From: Candidatus Moraniibacteriota bacterium | Lineage (GTDB): Bacteria; Patescibacteriota; Minisyncoccia; Moranbacterales; UBA2206 | Length of the DNA stretch: 44,213 nucleotides | Reading direction: 5' to 3' | Assembly (NCBI GenBank): GCA_003482885.1 | Contig: DMXN01000032.1 | Location: 97,974 to 142,186 of the forward strand | Part shown: piece after piece, positions 37,872-44,213 of the stretch | How positions within the stretch are numbered: position 1 is the first letter of the stretch | How the letters are laid out: the number at the start of each line of letters is the position of its first letter | The notes under the pieces: generated by a model | Database searches by the model: none | What the model saw: only the letters and a program-made list of their open reading frames with translations | Told to the model about the DNA's origin: nothing | Program-made: the position numbers and the translations under genes

Positions 37872-38822
37872 TCAAGACAAATTGATTTTATCACCCTTTC
37901 GAATCATTTTCAACCTGGCAAAATTTATAGTTTGGTTTTTGCTTTTCGCGCTTTTGAGCGCTTTAATTATTTCTTCGCTGAAAGAGAAATCGCGTGGTGT
38001 TATTTTTGGGTTTTTTTTAAAAATTATTTTTTGCAAAACTCTTTTCTGAATGGCAGTCGGCAATTTTAAAAGCTTTTTTACGCTCAATTCTTTTTCTTTA
38101 TTATAAAATTTTTCAGTCGCGCTTTCAATCACGGCATAATCTTCCCCGCAAGATTTCGCGGTAGAAGAAAGAACTTGCTTGACGCGCGGATTGAAATTTT
38201 TTTCAATATACGGAATCAGTTTATTTCTGATTTTATTGCGCAAAAAAATGGATTGCAAATTTGTTTTGTCAATTTTATATTTTAATTTATTTGTTTTGAG
38301 ATAAATTAAAATTTCTTGGCGCGTGATATTAAGCAACGGACGAATAATTTTTCGCGAATTATTTTTAAATTGCATCGCGGAAAGTCCTTGTAAACCCGAA
38401 CCGCGAATTAATCGCATTAAAAAAGTTTCCGCTTGATCGTCCAAATTATGCGCGACGGCAATCAAATTAAAATTATTTTTTTTTCTGATTTTTTCAAAAA
38501 AATCATAACGAATATCGCGCAGATTTTCCTCTAAATTATTTTTCGCCTGAATTTTTGGTTTTAAAATTTCAATTTTCAGATCATATTTTCCCGCCAAATT
38601 GCGAACAAACTTTTCGTCCAAGTTGCTGTCTTTTCTACGAAGACCATAATTCACATGAGCGACGATAAGGCTTAAATTAGACTTTTTTTGCAGCTCCAAA
38701 AAAACATGCAAAAGACAAACCGAATCCGGTCCGCCGGAAATTCCCAAAATAATTTTATCGCCTTTTTTCAAAAGACTTTGTTGGAAGATGGTGTTTTGAA
38801 TTTTTTTGATGAGATTTTTCAT
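37872..38822 (-). CDS. tilS: tRNA(Ile)-lysidine synthetase TilS
   Basis: 316 residues. The PP-loop ATPase motif ISGGPDSVCLL (28-38) and VAHVNYGLRRKDSNLDE are characteristic, followed by VAHNLDDQAETFLMRLIRGSG. The enzyme converts C34 of the CAT-anticodon tRNA-Ile to lysidine with ATP and lysine. The C-terminal part is short compared with E. coli TilS (about 430), lacking one of the extra domains, as in many reduced genomes. It lies between the TrmB-type regulator gene and ftsH on the same strand, a common tilS-ftsH neighbourhood. Confidence 0.93.
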   Translation of the reverse strand: MKNLIKKIQNTIFQQSLLKKGDKIILGISGGPDSVCLLHVFLELQKKSNLSLIVAHVNYGLRRKDSNLDEKFVRNLAGKYDLKIEILKPKIQAKNNLEENLRDIRYDFFEKIRKKNNFNLIAVAHNLDDQAETFLMRLIRGSGLQGLSAMQFKNNSRKIIRPLLNITRQEILIYLKTNKLKYKIDKTNLQSIFLRNKIRNKLIPYIEKNFNPRVKQVLSSTAKSCGEDYAVIESATEKFYNKEKELSVKKLLKLPTAIQKRVLQKIIFKKNPKITPRDFSFSEEIIKALKSAKSKNQTINFARLKMIRKGDKINLS

Positions 38823-38840
38823 AAAAATTTTATTTAATTT

Positions 38841-39584
38841 TTAATTTTCATTCCATACGGCATAGAACAATCCTTTCATCATATTGTGGATGCCCTTGCT
38901 TTCAACAATCACACCGAAAAAATCTTCATCGTAAGAAAGAAAGGCTACCTTGTTGGCAAAAATTTTAAAATCTCCACTAAATATTTCTTTTTGCTCTTTC
39001 AGGATTTTTATTTCTCGAAGTTCATTTTTGGCCGAATTCATCCAATCTCTTGCCACATCGCTTTCGTGCGCGATTATTTTATTAACCACTCTTTTCCTAA
39101 TTCGTTCGCCGACATATTTTTCCAAAATTTCTTTTGGAACAAAATCATAGAAATTTTGCAGTCCGATATAGGTTAAGATGCTATCGCCCGAAGAAACGGA
39201 AGTAATAATATCTCCGTAAAATCTTTTCATCCCAATCACTCCTTCGTAAAGAATAATTCGGGGTTTTACGCGCGAAATATTGTGGAATTTTTCCAGCTCC
39301 GGAATCATTTGGCGCACTGCTTCGGTTTTTTCTTCCAACGACTGTTCAAGATTGCGAACATCGTCAATGAAATAGAATTTTCGACCTTTATTTTTGGTCA
39401 CTTTTATAAATCCCCTTCTTTGCATTTCCGGAAGCATATTATACAGCGTGGTTCTTTTGAGATTGCATCTCTTGGCAAGATCAGTAGCGGTGACCTCCCC
39501 CGCTTCCAAAAGGGTCAAATAAATGCTGGCTTCTTTCTCTGAAAAATTCATATTGTCCATCAACTCTTGTTTGCTTGGTTTCAC
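38841..39584 (-). CDS. TrmB-family transcriptional regulator
   Basis: 247 residues. The N-terminal winged helix-turn-helix (about 8-75) has FSEKEASIYLTLLEAGEVTA and KRTTLYNMLPEMQRRGFI, typical of TrmB/HTH_11-type DNA-binding domains. A coiled coil (about 80-102) and a C-terminal domain follow, with IILYEGVIGMKRFY, a pattern often seen in CPR members. It probably dimerises and reads a small ligand. The predicted operator AGGTAAAT-n6-ATTTACCT lies at the start of its own transcript (39655-39676), which suggests self-repression. An ATG at about codon 9 is an alternative start. Confidence 0.83.
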   Translation of the reverse strand: MKPSKQELMDNMNFSEKEASIYLTLLEAGEVTATDLAKRCNLKRTTLYNMLPEMQRRGFIKVTKNKGRKFYFIDDVRNLEQSLEEKTEAVRQMIPELEKFHNISRVKPRIILYEGVIGMKRFYGDIITSVSSGDSILTYIGLQNFYDFVPKEILEKYVGERIRKRVVNKIIAHESDVARDWMNSAKNELREIKILKEQKEIFSGDFKIFANKVAFLSYDEDFFGVIVESKGIHNMMKGLFYAVWNEN

Positions 39585-39654
39585 AAATATAATCCGTCTA
39601 TATTTTTAGACGATAAATTAATAACTTAATTTCTCCCTGATTTATGCTTGTTTG

Positions 39655-39676
39655 AGGTAAATTTTAATATTTACCT
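39655..39676. promoter_or_regulatory. Perfect inverted repeat, probable operator
   Basis: AGGTAAAT, 6 bases, ATTTACCT, exactly at the predicted transcription start (39676) of the TrmB-type gene. It is the kind of site a dimeric winged-helix repressor would bind, so self-regulation is likely. Confidence 0.55.
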
Positions 39677-39682
39677 ATTTCT

Positions 39683-39710
39683 AGTATACACGAAATATAA
39701 AAAATGTAAA
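39683..39710 (-). promoter_or_regulatory. Promoter of the TrmB-type regulator gene
   Basis: Minus strand TTTACA (39705-39710), 16-base spacer, TATACT (39683-39688). The predicted start near 39676 gives a 92-nt leader that begins with the inverted repeat operator. Confidence 0.55.
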
Positions 39711-39797
39711 CAGTCAGTTTGGTTTTTGGTAGTGTTTAATGATTGCGGTAAATGTAGTTGTTCGTTAACAAATAAACTTAGCGAGAGGAGGCATGTC

Positions 39798-40070
39798 ATG
39801 GGTTTAAGCGAAAGTCAAAGGTACAACGATAAAGTAAGCAGGGAAATAGCGAATCGAGAGTATACATATGATCTCGAGAATACCCTTAGGGAGAGTAGGA
39901 ACAAGCGTTATTCTGCTGAAGCAGAACGCGATGAGCTGTTGAGGGAGAACAGCCTGCTCAAAAGAGCAGTGGCAAGATCTAAGTATCGGACCGAAATTGA
40001 GGGTTTGGTCGCGAAGATACGAAAGGAAGACGAGAAGAGAGACAGGAACAAGCCATTCTCAGGCCTTTAA
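39798..40070 (+). CDS. Small coiled-coil protein
   Basis: 90 residues, no membrane helix, strongly charged. It is Glu/Arg/Lys-rich, with a long helix (about 20-75) and Leu heptads in AERDELLRENSLLKRAV: a coiled coil. The start is chosen by the Shine-Dalgarno AGGAGG (39786-39791), 6 bases before ATG 39798; longer frames upstream lack a ribosome site. Codon use (AGG, AGA, GAG) differs from the AT-rich neighbours, and the gene stands alone between two minus-strand genes, followed by a strong terminator (40125-40163). It may be recently acquired. No family is recognised. Confidence 0.6.
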   Translation: MGLSESQRYNDKVSREIANREYTYDLENTLRESRNKRYSAEAERDELLRENSLLKRAVARSKYRTEIEGLVAKIRKEDEKRDRNKPFSGL

Positions 40071-40080
40071 AAAACCAAAC

Positions 40081-40109
40081 ATGCTGGCATCCATCGCGGT
40101 TGCCAGCAT
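40081..40109. terminator. Hairpin after the coiled-coil gene
   Basis: ATGCTGGCA (40081-40089) and TGCCAGCAT (40101-40109) form a 9-bp stem, 10 bases after the stop at 40070. No T-run follows on the plus strand, so it is probably an mRNA end-protecting hairpin ahead of the true terminator. Confidence 0.45.
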
Positions 40110-40124
40110 AAAAATTAGCCTTGC

Positions 40125-40163
40125 AAAAAAGCCCGCAGATCACAACCGATCGCGGGCTTTTTT
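40125..40163. terminator. Rho-independent terminator
   Basis: AAAAAAGCCCGC (40125-40136) and GCGGGCTTTTTTA form a classic GC stem with a T-run, ending the coiled-coil transcript. It also works in the opposite direction for minus-strand genes. Confidence 0.85.
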
Positions 40164-40259
40164 ATTTTTATAAATCAACCTTTCGAAATCCCATCCATCT
40201 CTCCCAACGCTTTTTCAATCGGCATTATTATTATATCTCTGCGGTATTCTTGTTTGAAT

Positions 40260-40823
40260 TTATTTTTTCAAGTACTTTTCAATAATCCCTGCTATTTTCT
40301 CAAAAACCTCATCAACATTTAAGTTAGTTGTATCTAAAACAAAGTCGTAATTTTTTTCTTCGTCCTGATGAATTCCGTATAAAGAAAAATATCTCTCGTT
40401 GTCTTCTTTGCGTCTTTGCAATATACTTTTTTGAATATTTTCAACTGTGTCCAAGTTTTTATCTTCATTTCCACGATTATTTTTTTCCGAAAGTCCCTTA
40501 AAAATTCTTTTCGCCGCCACTCGAGAATCAACTTTCAAATAAATTTTCAGCGATTGCGGAATAAAATGCCATGCTGTGCGGCTTTCAATGACAAATTTTT
40601 CTTGCTCTTTGGATAATTGCACCAAATAATCATCCACTTTTTTGTCAAAACTCGGATCGGCGTCGCAAATTTTTCTGAATTCCGGCAGGGTCATCCCCTT
40701 CTCTTTCGCCATATCGCGAAAAATTTGCCCCATATAATAATGCGAAAAGCCAAGTTTTTTTGCCACCATTAAAGAAATAGTGCTTTTGCCGGAACCTTCC
40801 TGTCCATTGAAAGAAATAATCAT
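40260..40823 (-). CDS. CMP/dCMP kinase-like P-loop protein
   Basis: 187 residues from ATG at 40821-40823; an earlier in-frame start would read through the 40841 palindrome. The P-loop GQEGSGKST (7-15) is followed by the substrate site GFSHYYMGQIFRDMA, IESRTAWHF and the Arg-rich lid RVAAKRIFKGL, and ILQRRKEDNERY. The pattern fits archaeal-type cytidylate kinase, which phosphorylates CMP and dCMP with ATP. It precedes the S1 gene on the minus strand in the reverse of the usual cmk-rpsA order: here S1 is transcribed first, then the kinase. Confidence 0.85.
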   Translation of the reverse strand: MIISFNGQEGSGKSTISLMVAKKLGFSHYYMGQIFRDMAKEKGMTLPEFRKICDADPSFDKKVDDYLVQLSKEQEKFVIESRTAWHFIPQSLKIYLKVDSRVAAKRIFKGLSEKNNRGNEDKNLDTVENIQKSILQRRKEDNERYFSLYGIHQDEEKNYDFVLDTTNLNVDEVFEKIAGIIEKYLKK

Positions 40824-40840
40824 AAAAAATAATCTTTTGC

Positions 40841-40868
40841 GTAGAGACGCGATTAATCGCGTCTCTAA
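40841..40868. repeat. GTAGAGACG-type palindrome between S1 and kinase genes
   Basis: GTAGAGACGCGATT and AATCGCGTCTCTA form a perfect 13-bp palindrome, of the same family as the 29-nt copies in ksgA. It lies 18 bases upstream of the kinase start. Confidence 0.8.
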
Positions 40869-40887
40869 AGGCGCAAATAATATATTT

Positions 40888-42252
40888 TTACTTCGCAGTC
40901 TTTTCAGTTTTCTTTGCTGCAATCTTCTTCTTTTTCTTCGTTTCTTCTTTTTTCGGTTCTTCCGTTGCTATTTTCTTTGCTTTTTTCTTTTCTGTTTTTT
41001 CAGTTTTATGCTCTTTTTCGTCCGCTAAAACCAATCCCATTCGATGGCTTTGCGATTCGATAGAAAGAATTTTCCATTTGTAATCCTCGTCGACTTTGAT
41101 TAAATCATTAACGCTTTTTCCCGGATTCATATTTAACATTTCACTGATATGAGCTAAGCCGTGAATATCTTTGTCGAGATAAACGAAAGCGCCGAAGTGG
41201 TTTATTTTATGCACTTTGCCGATTACAACATCTCCTACTTTATACTTATTAGTTGCTTCGCTCCATGGATCGGCTTGCAATTCTCGAATGGAAAGTGAAA
41301 TTTTATCATTATCAATGCCGATAATTTTCGCGTCCACTTTATCTCCGACTTTGACGATCGTTCTGGGATTTTCAATTAGTTGCCAAGCCAATTCGGAAAT
41401 ATGCACCAAACCTTCAATTTTTTCCTTTTCATTATTTCTTTTTTCTTTGTTTCCGGAAGAAAATTTTACAAAGGCTCCGAAATCCACCACACCGCTAATC
41501 TCGCCGGAAATAATATCGCCGATTTTAAAACTGGAAATAGCTTCTTTATCTTTATCGCTTTGCGCCGCCTTCTCGCTGGCAATTAATTTTTCCGCTTCCC
41601 TGTCAACATCCAAAATGCAAACTTCCAGCTCATTGCCGATTAATTTTTTGAGAAGATTAAGAATTTTGTTTTTATCTCCATCCTCCACGCGCGGATAATT
41701 TTTGCTGGAAAGTTGTGAAACCGGCAAGAAACCGGCAATGCCGTTAATTTCAACAAGCAGACCGCCTTTATTGGCGCTGATAACTTTCGTTTTGATTTTT
41801 TCTTGCGCGTCTCTTTTTCGTTCAATGTCTTCCCATGCTTTTTCATAAGAGGCTTCACGAATGGAAAGTTCGATAAAACCTTCTTCATTTTCTAAATCTA
41901 TCACAGCGGCGGAAACTTTATCGCCCACTTTAAGCTTATTTGAACCCATTCCGTCTTTGATTTCTTTGCCCAAGACAAGCCCGGCTCCGAAATGTCCAAG
42001 ATCTAAATATATTTCGCTGGAAGAAACTTCGATGACTGTTCCGATGATATTGTCGCCAATAGAAGGAAAATTGACTGGATTTTCCTGCATTAATTTTTCC
42101 ATAAAAGAATTCTTTTTCTCTTCCATTATTACCGGAGTGGAAGTTGGCACAGCTGTTTTTTGGACATTGTCCGATGTGGCGTTTAAAGTAATGCCTTGTT
42201 TATCTGCCAATTTATCCACCTCCGTGGCTAAATTTTCTAAAATATCACCCAT
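40888..42252 (-). CDS. rpsA: S1 RNA-binding domain protein (ribosomal protein S1-like)
   Basis: 454 residues from ATG 42250-42252; a TTG start at 42366 would add 38 residues unlike the family. It has four S1 domains (about 60-140, 150-225, 245-325, 330-405), e.g. IGTVIEVSSSEIYLDLGHFGAG, GEISGVVDFGAFVKFSSG and GKVHKINHFGAFVYLDKDIHG, followed by a Lys-rich tail (about 410-454). S1 proteins bring mRNA to the 30S subunit. Because most genes here lack Shine-Dalgarno sites or have no leader at all, S1 may matter less or act differently. A consensus-like promoter (42437-42465) leaves a 180-nt leader. Confidence 0.88.
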   Translation of the reverse strand: MGDILENLATEVDKLADKQGITLNATSDNVQKTAVPTSTPVIMEEKKNSFMEKLMQENPVNFPSIGDNIIGTVIEVSSSEIYLDLGHFGAGLVLGKEIKDGMGSNKLKVGDKVSAAVIDLENEEGFIELSIREASYEKAWEDIERKRDAQEKIKTKVISANKGGLLVEINGIAGFLPVSQLSSKNYPRVEDGDKNKILNLLKKLIGNELEVCILDVDREAEKLIASEKAAQSDKDKEAISSFKIGDIISGEISGVVDFGAFVKFSSGNKEKRNNEKEKIEGLVHISELAWQLIENPRTIVKVGDKVDAKIIGIDNDKISLSIRELQADPWSEATNKYKVGDVVIGKVHKINHFGAFVYLDKDIHGLAHISEMLNMNPGKSVNDLIKVDEDYKWKILSIESQSHRMGLVLADEKEHKTEKTEKKKAKKIATEEPKKEETKKKKKIAAKKTEKTAK

Positions 42253-42273
42253 TTGATTAAATTTTTTGCGATC

Positions 42274-42305
42274 GGCGCCGAACCGCTTAATAATTAAATG
42301 GCGCC
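42274..42305 (-). promoter_or_regulatory. Hairpin in the S1 gene leader
   Basis: GGCGCC (42274-42279) and GGCGCC (42300-42305) pair with a 20-nt loop in the 5' untranslated leader, 22 bases before the start codon. S1 genes are often autoregulated by their own leader, so this is a candidate site; function is inferred from position. Confidence 0.35.
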
Positions 42306-42436
42306 TATTCTCGGTATAAAAAAATTTCTTTTTGATAAAGAAATTATTGAAAAAAGAAATCGCCAACTTTTGGCTGACAAAAAGGAATTAAAGCATTCCC
42401 CTATTCAATTTTTCTTAGTAATTAACTTCTATTTAA

Positions 42437-42465
42437 AGTGTAGCAGATAATTTTTGTTTTGGCAA
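42437..42465 (-). promoter_or_regulatory. Promoter of the S1-like gene
   Basis: Minus strand TTGCCA (42460-42465), 17-base spacer and TGCTACACT (-10 at 42437-42442 with extended TGC). Predicted start near 42430, about 178 nt before the chosen ATG. Confidence 0.65.
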
Positions 42466-42571
42466 GTTTTGGTCGGCGGAGGCAGAAACTCGAAAATTTT
42501 CGAGATTTTTATCCTGCCAACGTCGATAGTTATATTTAAAAAGTTAGCAGGACAATTTTAAAATGTCAGTA

Positions 42572-42646
42572 TGGTGTCCCCGATATGAATCGAACATATA
42601 TCTATCCCTTAGGACGGGACTGTTCTATCCGTTGAACTACGGGGAC
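42572..42646 (-). tRNA. tRNA-Arg (anticodon CCT)
   Basis: Acceptor GTCCCCG/CGGGGAC, D-arm GTTC/GAAC, anticodon stem GTCCC/GGGAT with loop GTCCTAA, T-loop TTCGATT, with encoded CCA. It reads AGG codons. Unlike the tRNA-Met and tRNA-Val in this window, it has CCA in the DNA. Confidence 0.92.
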
Positions 42647-42648
42647 AT

Positions 42649-42753
42649 GGCACGGCTGGCTTGTTCTATAATAATCCCATTATAAACGATACATTTTTGG
42701 TAGAATTACCTTAGCAGCCTACACTATTCTTAGAGAACAGCCCAGCCGTGCCC
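42649..42753. other. Long imperfect hairpin directly upstream of tRNA-Arg
   Basis: GGCACGGCTGG (42649-42659) pairs with CCAGCCGTGCC (42743-42753). A second inner stem TTGTTCT/AGAACA continues it, leaving a large AT-rich centre that includes TATAAT on the minus strand (42679-42684), which may be the tRNA-Arg promoter. The fold has a bulged central part that recalls small RNAs such as 6S, but no signature of a known class is present (the AGCAGCC on the plus strand lacks the SRP partner motifs). Confidence 0.45.
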
Positions 42754-42955
42754 TTACCCATGTAAAATCAAGCAATGTATCTAGTTTCTGTTCTATATCG
42801 GGGATATTGTATGGTTTTTTAATTGAATTTATCATATTTTTGTAATAAATTTTACTTGTTATTTTAAAAAAATCTTAAAAATATGGGAGAGAAAATTTTG
42901 CTTTCCTTAATATATTATAAAGTGCAAAATTTCTGAACCGCATGTGCCGTGTTGG

Positions 42956-42961
42956 TATATT
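42956..42961 (+). promoter_or_regulatory. -10 half of the junction promoter
   Basis: TATATT near the left end. In the circularised element, the right-end TTGACT (44173-44178) is joined across the GTT core so that the two boxes are 17 bases apart. This would give a strong promoter reading into the bridge RNA only in the circle. Confidence 0.75.
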
Positions 42962-42967
42962 AAAACT

Positions 42968-43146
42968 GTAAGAGTTAGAATTGACAAGTCAAGCAAAAGG
43001 GGGCTGCGAAGACCGTGTTTGAGGAAACCACAAATTTGCCTCGTCGCATAACATGCAGCCCCTCTGTCAGTGACGAATTAGAAAGTTGAGGCTAACGCCT
43101 CGCATAACTAGCCAACATGTCAGACAGAAGGAAGACCCCTTTTGTT
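42968..43146 (+). ncRNA. IS110 bridge RNA (recombination guide), predicted
   Basis: About 178 nt, starting after the TATATT box. Target loop: stem GGGGCTGC (43000-43007) / GCAGCCCC (43055-43062), left guide CCGTGTT (43013-43019), an inner GAGG/CCTC hairpin, and right guide CGTCGCATAAC (43042-43052). Donor loop: stem TCTGTC (43063-43068) / GACAGA (43123-43128), left guide TAGAAAGTT (43079-43087), inner GAGGC/GCCTC hairpin (43088-43101), and right guide GCCAAC (43111-43116). The left guides have the same sense as the left flank (CCGTGTT at 42947-42953) and the right end (TAGAAGGTT at 44185-44193). The right guides are complementary to the right flank (44191-44201, 11 pairs with G-T) and the left end (GTTGGT at 42951-42956). 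All meet at GTT. Confidence 0.85.
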
Positions 43147-43177
43147 CTTGATCTCTAAATATTAATATAACAAAAAA

Positions 43178-44155
43178 ATGGAACAAAAACAAGTCATTGG
43201 AATTGATGTTTCTTCCAAGAAGCTCAATCTGCATTTTTTGGGAACCAAATTTGATTTTGAGATTTCCAACACCCATGAAAGTGTGCGTGATTTTTTGAAA
43301 CAAGAAAAACTCAGTGTTGAAAATTGTATATTCGGGGCTGAATCAACTGGTCGCTATCACTTAATTTGCCAAGAAGTTTTAGTTACGAAAGGTTTTGAAT
43401 TCAGATTAATAAACCCAATCCTAACAGGAAAGAAAATATCAACCTCAATCAGAAAGAAGAAGACTGATAAAAATGATGCCAAACTGATTGCCCGAATCAT
43501 TTCTCAAGGAGAAGGCAGAATTGTGACGCTTTCGCAGCTTGATGTAACTCGAAGAACACTGCTTCGAACTAGACGAGGCGTTGTCAATCAACGAACTGCC
43601 GTAAAAATCATTTTCAAAGAATTGAAGATGATGAATGCCAACAGCCAAATCAATATGGCTATGAAGTCTTTGGAAAAACTGATTAAGCATATGGATACAT
43701 GCGTGGAAAATATCGAAGAATTGGCTTTGGATAAGAATGATGCAACCAAGGATGAGAAACTGATCCAATCTTTTCCGGGATTTGGCGCTCGTTTGTCTGC
43801 CATAGTTTCAGTGGAAACCAGAGACTTTTCTCGCTTTCCAACGGCAACTCAATACAAGGCCTATGTTGGAATCGATCCTAAGGTTATGCAATCAGGTGAG
43901 AGTTTAAGAATGGGAAGAATTACCAAACGAGGAAATGCACATCTTCGAACGGCTTTTTATCTGGCTGCTCAAGTTGCCAGATGTCATGATCCAGAACTCA
44001 AAGAATTTTATTTGAAGAAAAAAGCCGAGGGTAAAATGACCCGAGTTGCAATTATTGCCGTGGCTAGAAAACTTTGCGAGCGAGTTTTTGCAGTTGTAAA
44101 AAGAGGAACACCATATGAAGTTAGGCAAATTGAGTCGCAGGTCGCTTTAGCTTGA
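43178..44155 (+). CDS. IS110-family transposase (RNA-guided recombinase)
   Basis: 325 residues, full length. The N-terminal RuvC-like (DEDD) domain has D10 (IGIDVSSK), E55 (FGAESTGRYH) and D97/D100 (KKTDKNDAKLIAR). A coiled-coil stretch (about 120-190) follows. The C-terminal Tnp20 domain (about 195-290) has SFPGFGARLSAIV and VMQSGESLRMG with the catalytic Ser S239, then RITKRGNAHLRTAFYLA. These are the active-site residues of IS110/IS621 enzymes, which cut both DNA strands with a bridge RNA and rejoin them. No Shine-Dalgarno is visible before the ATG. All catalytic residues are intact. Confidence 0.95.
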   Translation: MEQKQVIGIDVSSKKLNLHFLGTKFDFEISNTHESVRDFLKQEKLSVENCIFGAESTGRYHLICQEVLVTKGFEFRLINPILTGKKISTSIRKKKTDKNDAKLIARIISQGEGRIVTLSQLDVTRRTLLRTRRGVVNQRTAVKIIFKELKMMNANSQINMAMKSLEKLIKHMDTCVENIEELALDKNDATKDEKLIQSFPGFGARLSAIVSVETRDFSRFPTATQYKAYVGIDPKVMQSGESLRMGRITKRGNAHLRTAFYLAAQVARCHDPELKEFYLKKKAEGKMTRVAIIAVARKLCERVFAVVKRGTPYEVRQIESQVALA

Positions 44156-44172
44156 TTTGGGTATAACTTCTC

Positions 44173-44178
44173 TTGACT
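44173..44178 (+). promoter_or_regulatory. -35 half of the junction promoter
   Basis: TTGACT in the right end, 13 bases before the GTT core. Its -10 partner in the linear form would lie in the flanking DNA, but the circular form joins it to TATATT at 42956-42961 with a 17-base spacer. Confidence 0.75.
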
Positions 44179-44213
44179 TTAATATAGAAGGTTATGTGAT
44201 GTAGCCAGAAATT

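Larger units (their letters stand above)
42951..44193 (+). mobile_element. Complete IS110-family insertion element with bridge RNA
   Basis: The element is bounded by a GTT core at both ends (42951-42953 and 44191-44193). It has the layout of the IS110 group: a non-coding left end with the structured RNA (42968-43146), then a transposase gene to 44155 and a short right end. There is no inverted terminal repeat, as expected. LE and RE boundaries are defined by matching the bridge RNA loops to the flanks and ends (see the RNA entry). Pre-insertion target, reading the left flank into the right flank: GCCGTGTTATGTGATG. The sequence appears intact, so it may be a recent, functional insertion. Confidence 0.85.

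Noticed and set aside
40824..40922. Longer start for the CMP-kinase-like gene (220 residues)
   Set aside because: The extra 33 residues would be encoded by the 40841-40868 palindrome and the end of the S1 gene; the P-loop protein begins naturally at MIISFNGQEG.
42253..42366. TTG start for the S1-like gene
   Set aside because: It would translate the leader hairpin into residues unlike the family; the ATG at 42250-42252 directly precedes the usual S1 helical start.
42649..42753. SRP (4.5S) RNA on the plus strand
   Set aside because: AGCAGCC is present in the right half, but the partner GTCAGG and the GGAA tetraloop are absent.

Overview
The window looks like a chromosome segment of a Candidate Phyla Radiation (Patescibacteria) bacterium, most likely of the Parcubacteria group. 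The reasons are an AT-rich genome with the standard code (TGA is used as a stop), compact genes, a CPR-style type IV secretion locus (PrgI, split VirB4, VirB2-like pilins fused to hydrolases, many membrane and EF-hand proteins), and many short palindromic and 'TACGAATTACGAAT'-type repeats between and even inside genes. The exact lineage cannot be fixed from sequence alone. Nearly all genes are on the minus strand. Exceptions are the UbiA-type gene, the UvrD-type helicase, the Xer recombinase, a small coiled-coil gene and the IS110 transposase.

Layout. 1-14975 (minus): one long type IV secretion / DNA transfer cluster, apparently read from a leaderless promoter at about 14984. Its order is an EF-hand exported protein, a secreted protein, a VirB6/TrbL-like channel, a soluble protein, PrgI (VirB3-like), a split VirB4 (N-terminal protein plus ATPase), membrane proteins, a 901-residue surface protein, two VirB2-like pilins fused to a lytic transglycosylase and to an M15-like peptidase, and a partial membrane-anchored protein. 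15-22 kb: a UbiA-type prenyltransferase, KsgA, a DUF348-G5-RlpA-like wall protein, YifB/ComM, LspA, a DksA/TraR zinc finger protein and YraN, then an 840-base non-coding stretch with several hairpins including a perfect 26-bp stem. 22.6-28.4 kb: a membrane protein, PNPase, a RAYT with flanking REP palindromes, a HEPN/MNT pair, a NYN protein and S15. 28.5-29.1 kb: a highly structured untranslated RNA candidate with its own promoter and terminator. 29.2-34.5 kb: a small membrane protein, a UvrD/PcrA helicase, a LysM-CHAP hydrolase and a Xer recombinase. 34.7-42.7 kb: tRNA-Met, tRNA-Val, a membrane protein, FtsH, TilS, a TrmB-type regulator, a coiled-coil protein, a CMP-kinase-like protein, an S1-repeat protein and tRNA-Arg. 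42.95-44.19 kb: a complete IS110-family element.

The strongest discovery is in the IS110 element. The non-coding left end folds like a bridge RNA with two guide loops. All four guides can be read against the element's own ends and flanks: left target, right target, left donor and right donor all converge on a GTT core. Joining the right end to the left end (the circular form) would also place a TTGACT -35 box exactly 17 nt from a TATATT -10 box, just upstream of that RNA.

Second, a family of 29-nt palindromes is inserted in frame into ksgA (twice) and the xer gene, and all three copies are read in the same frame to give an ET-x-RRGV-like peptide. This resembles the protein-coding palindromic elements of Rickettsia. 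Other notable points are several apparently leaderless genes with extended -10 promoters, and an in-frame stop that seems to cut 34 codons from the VirB6-like gene.
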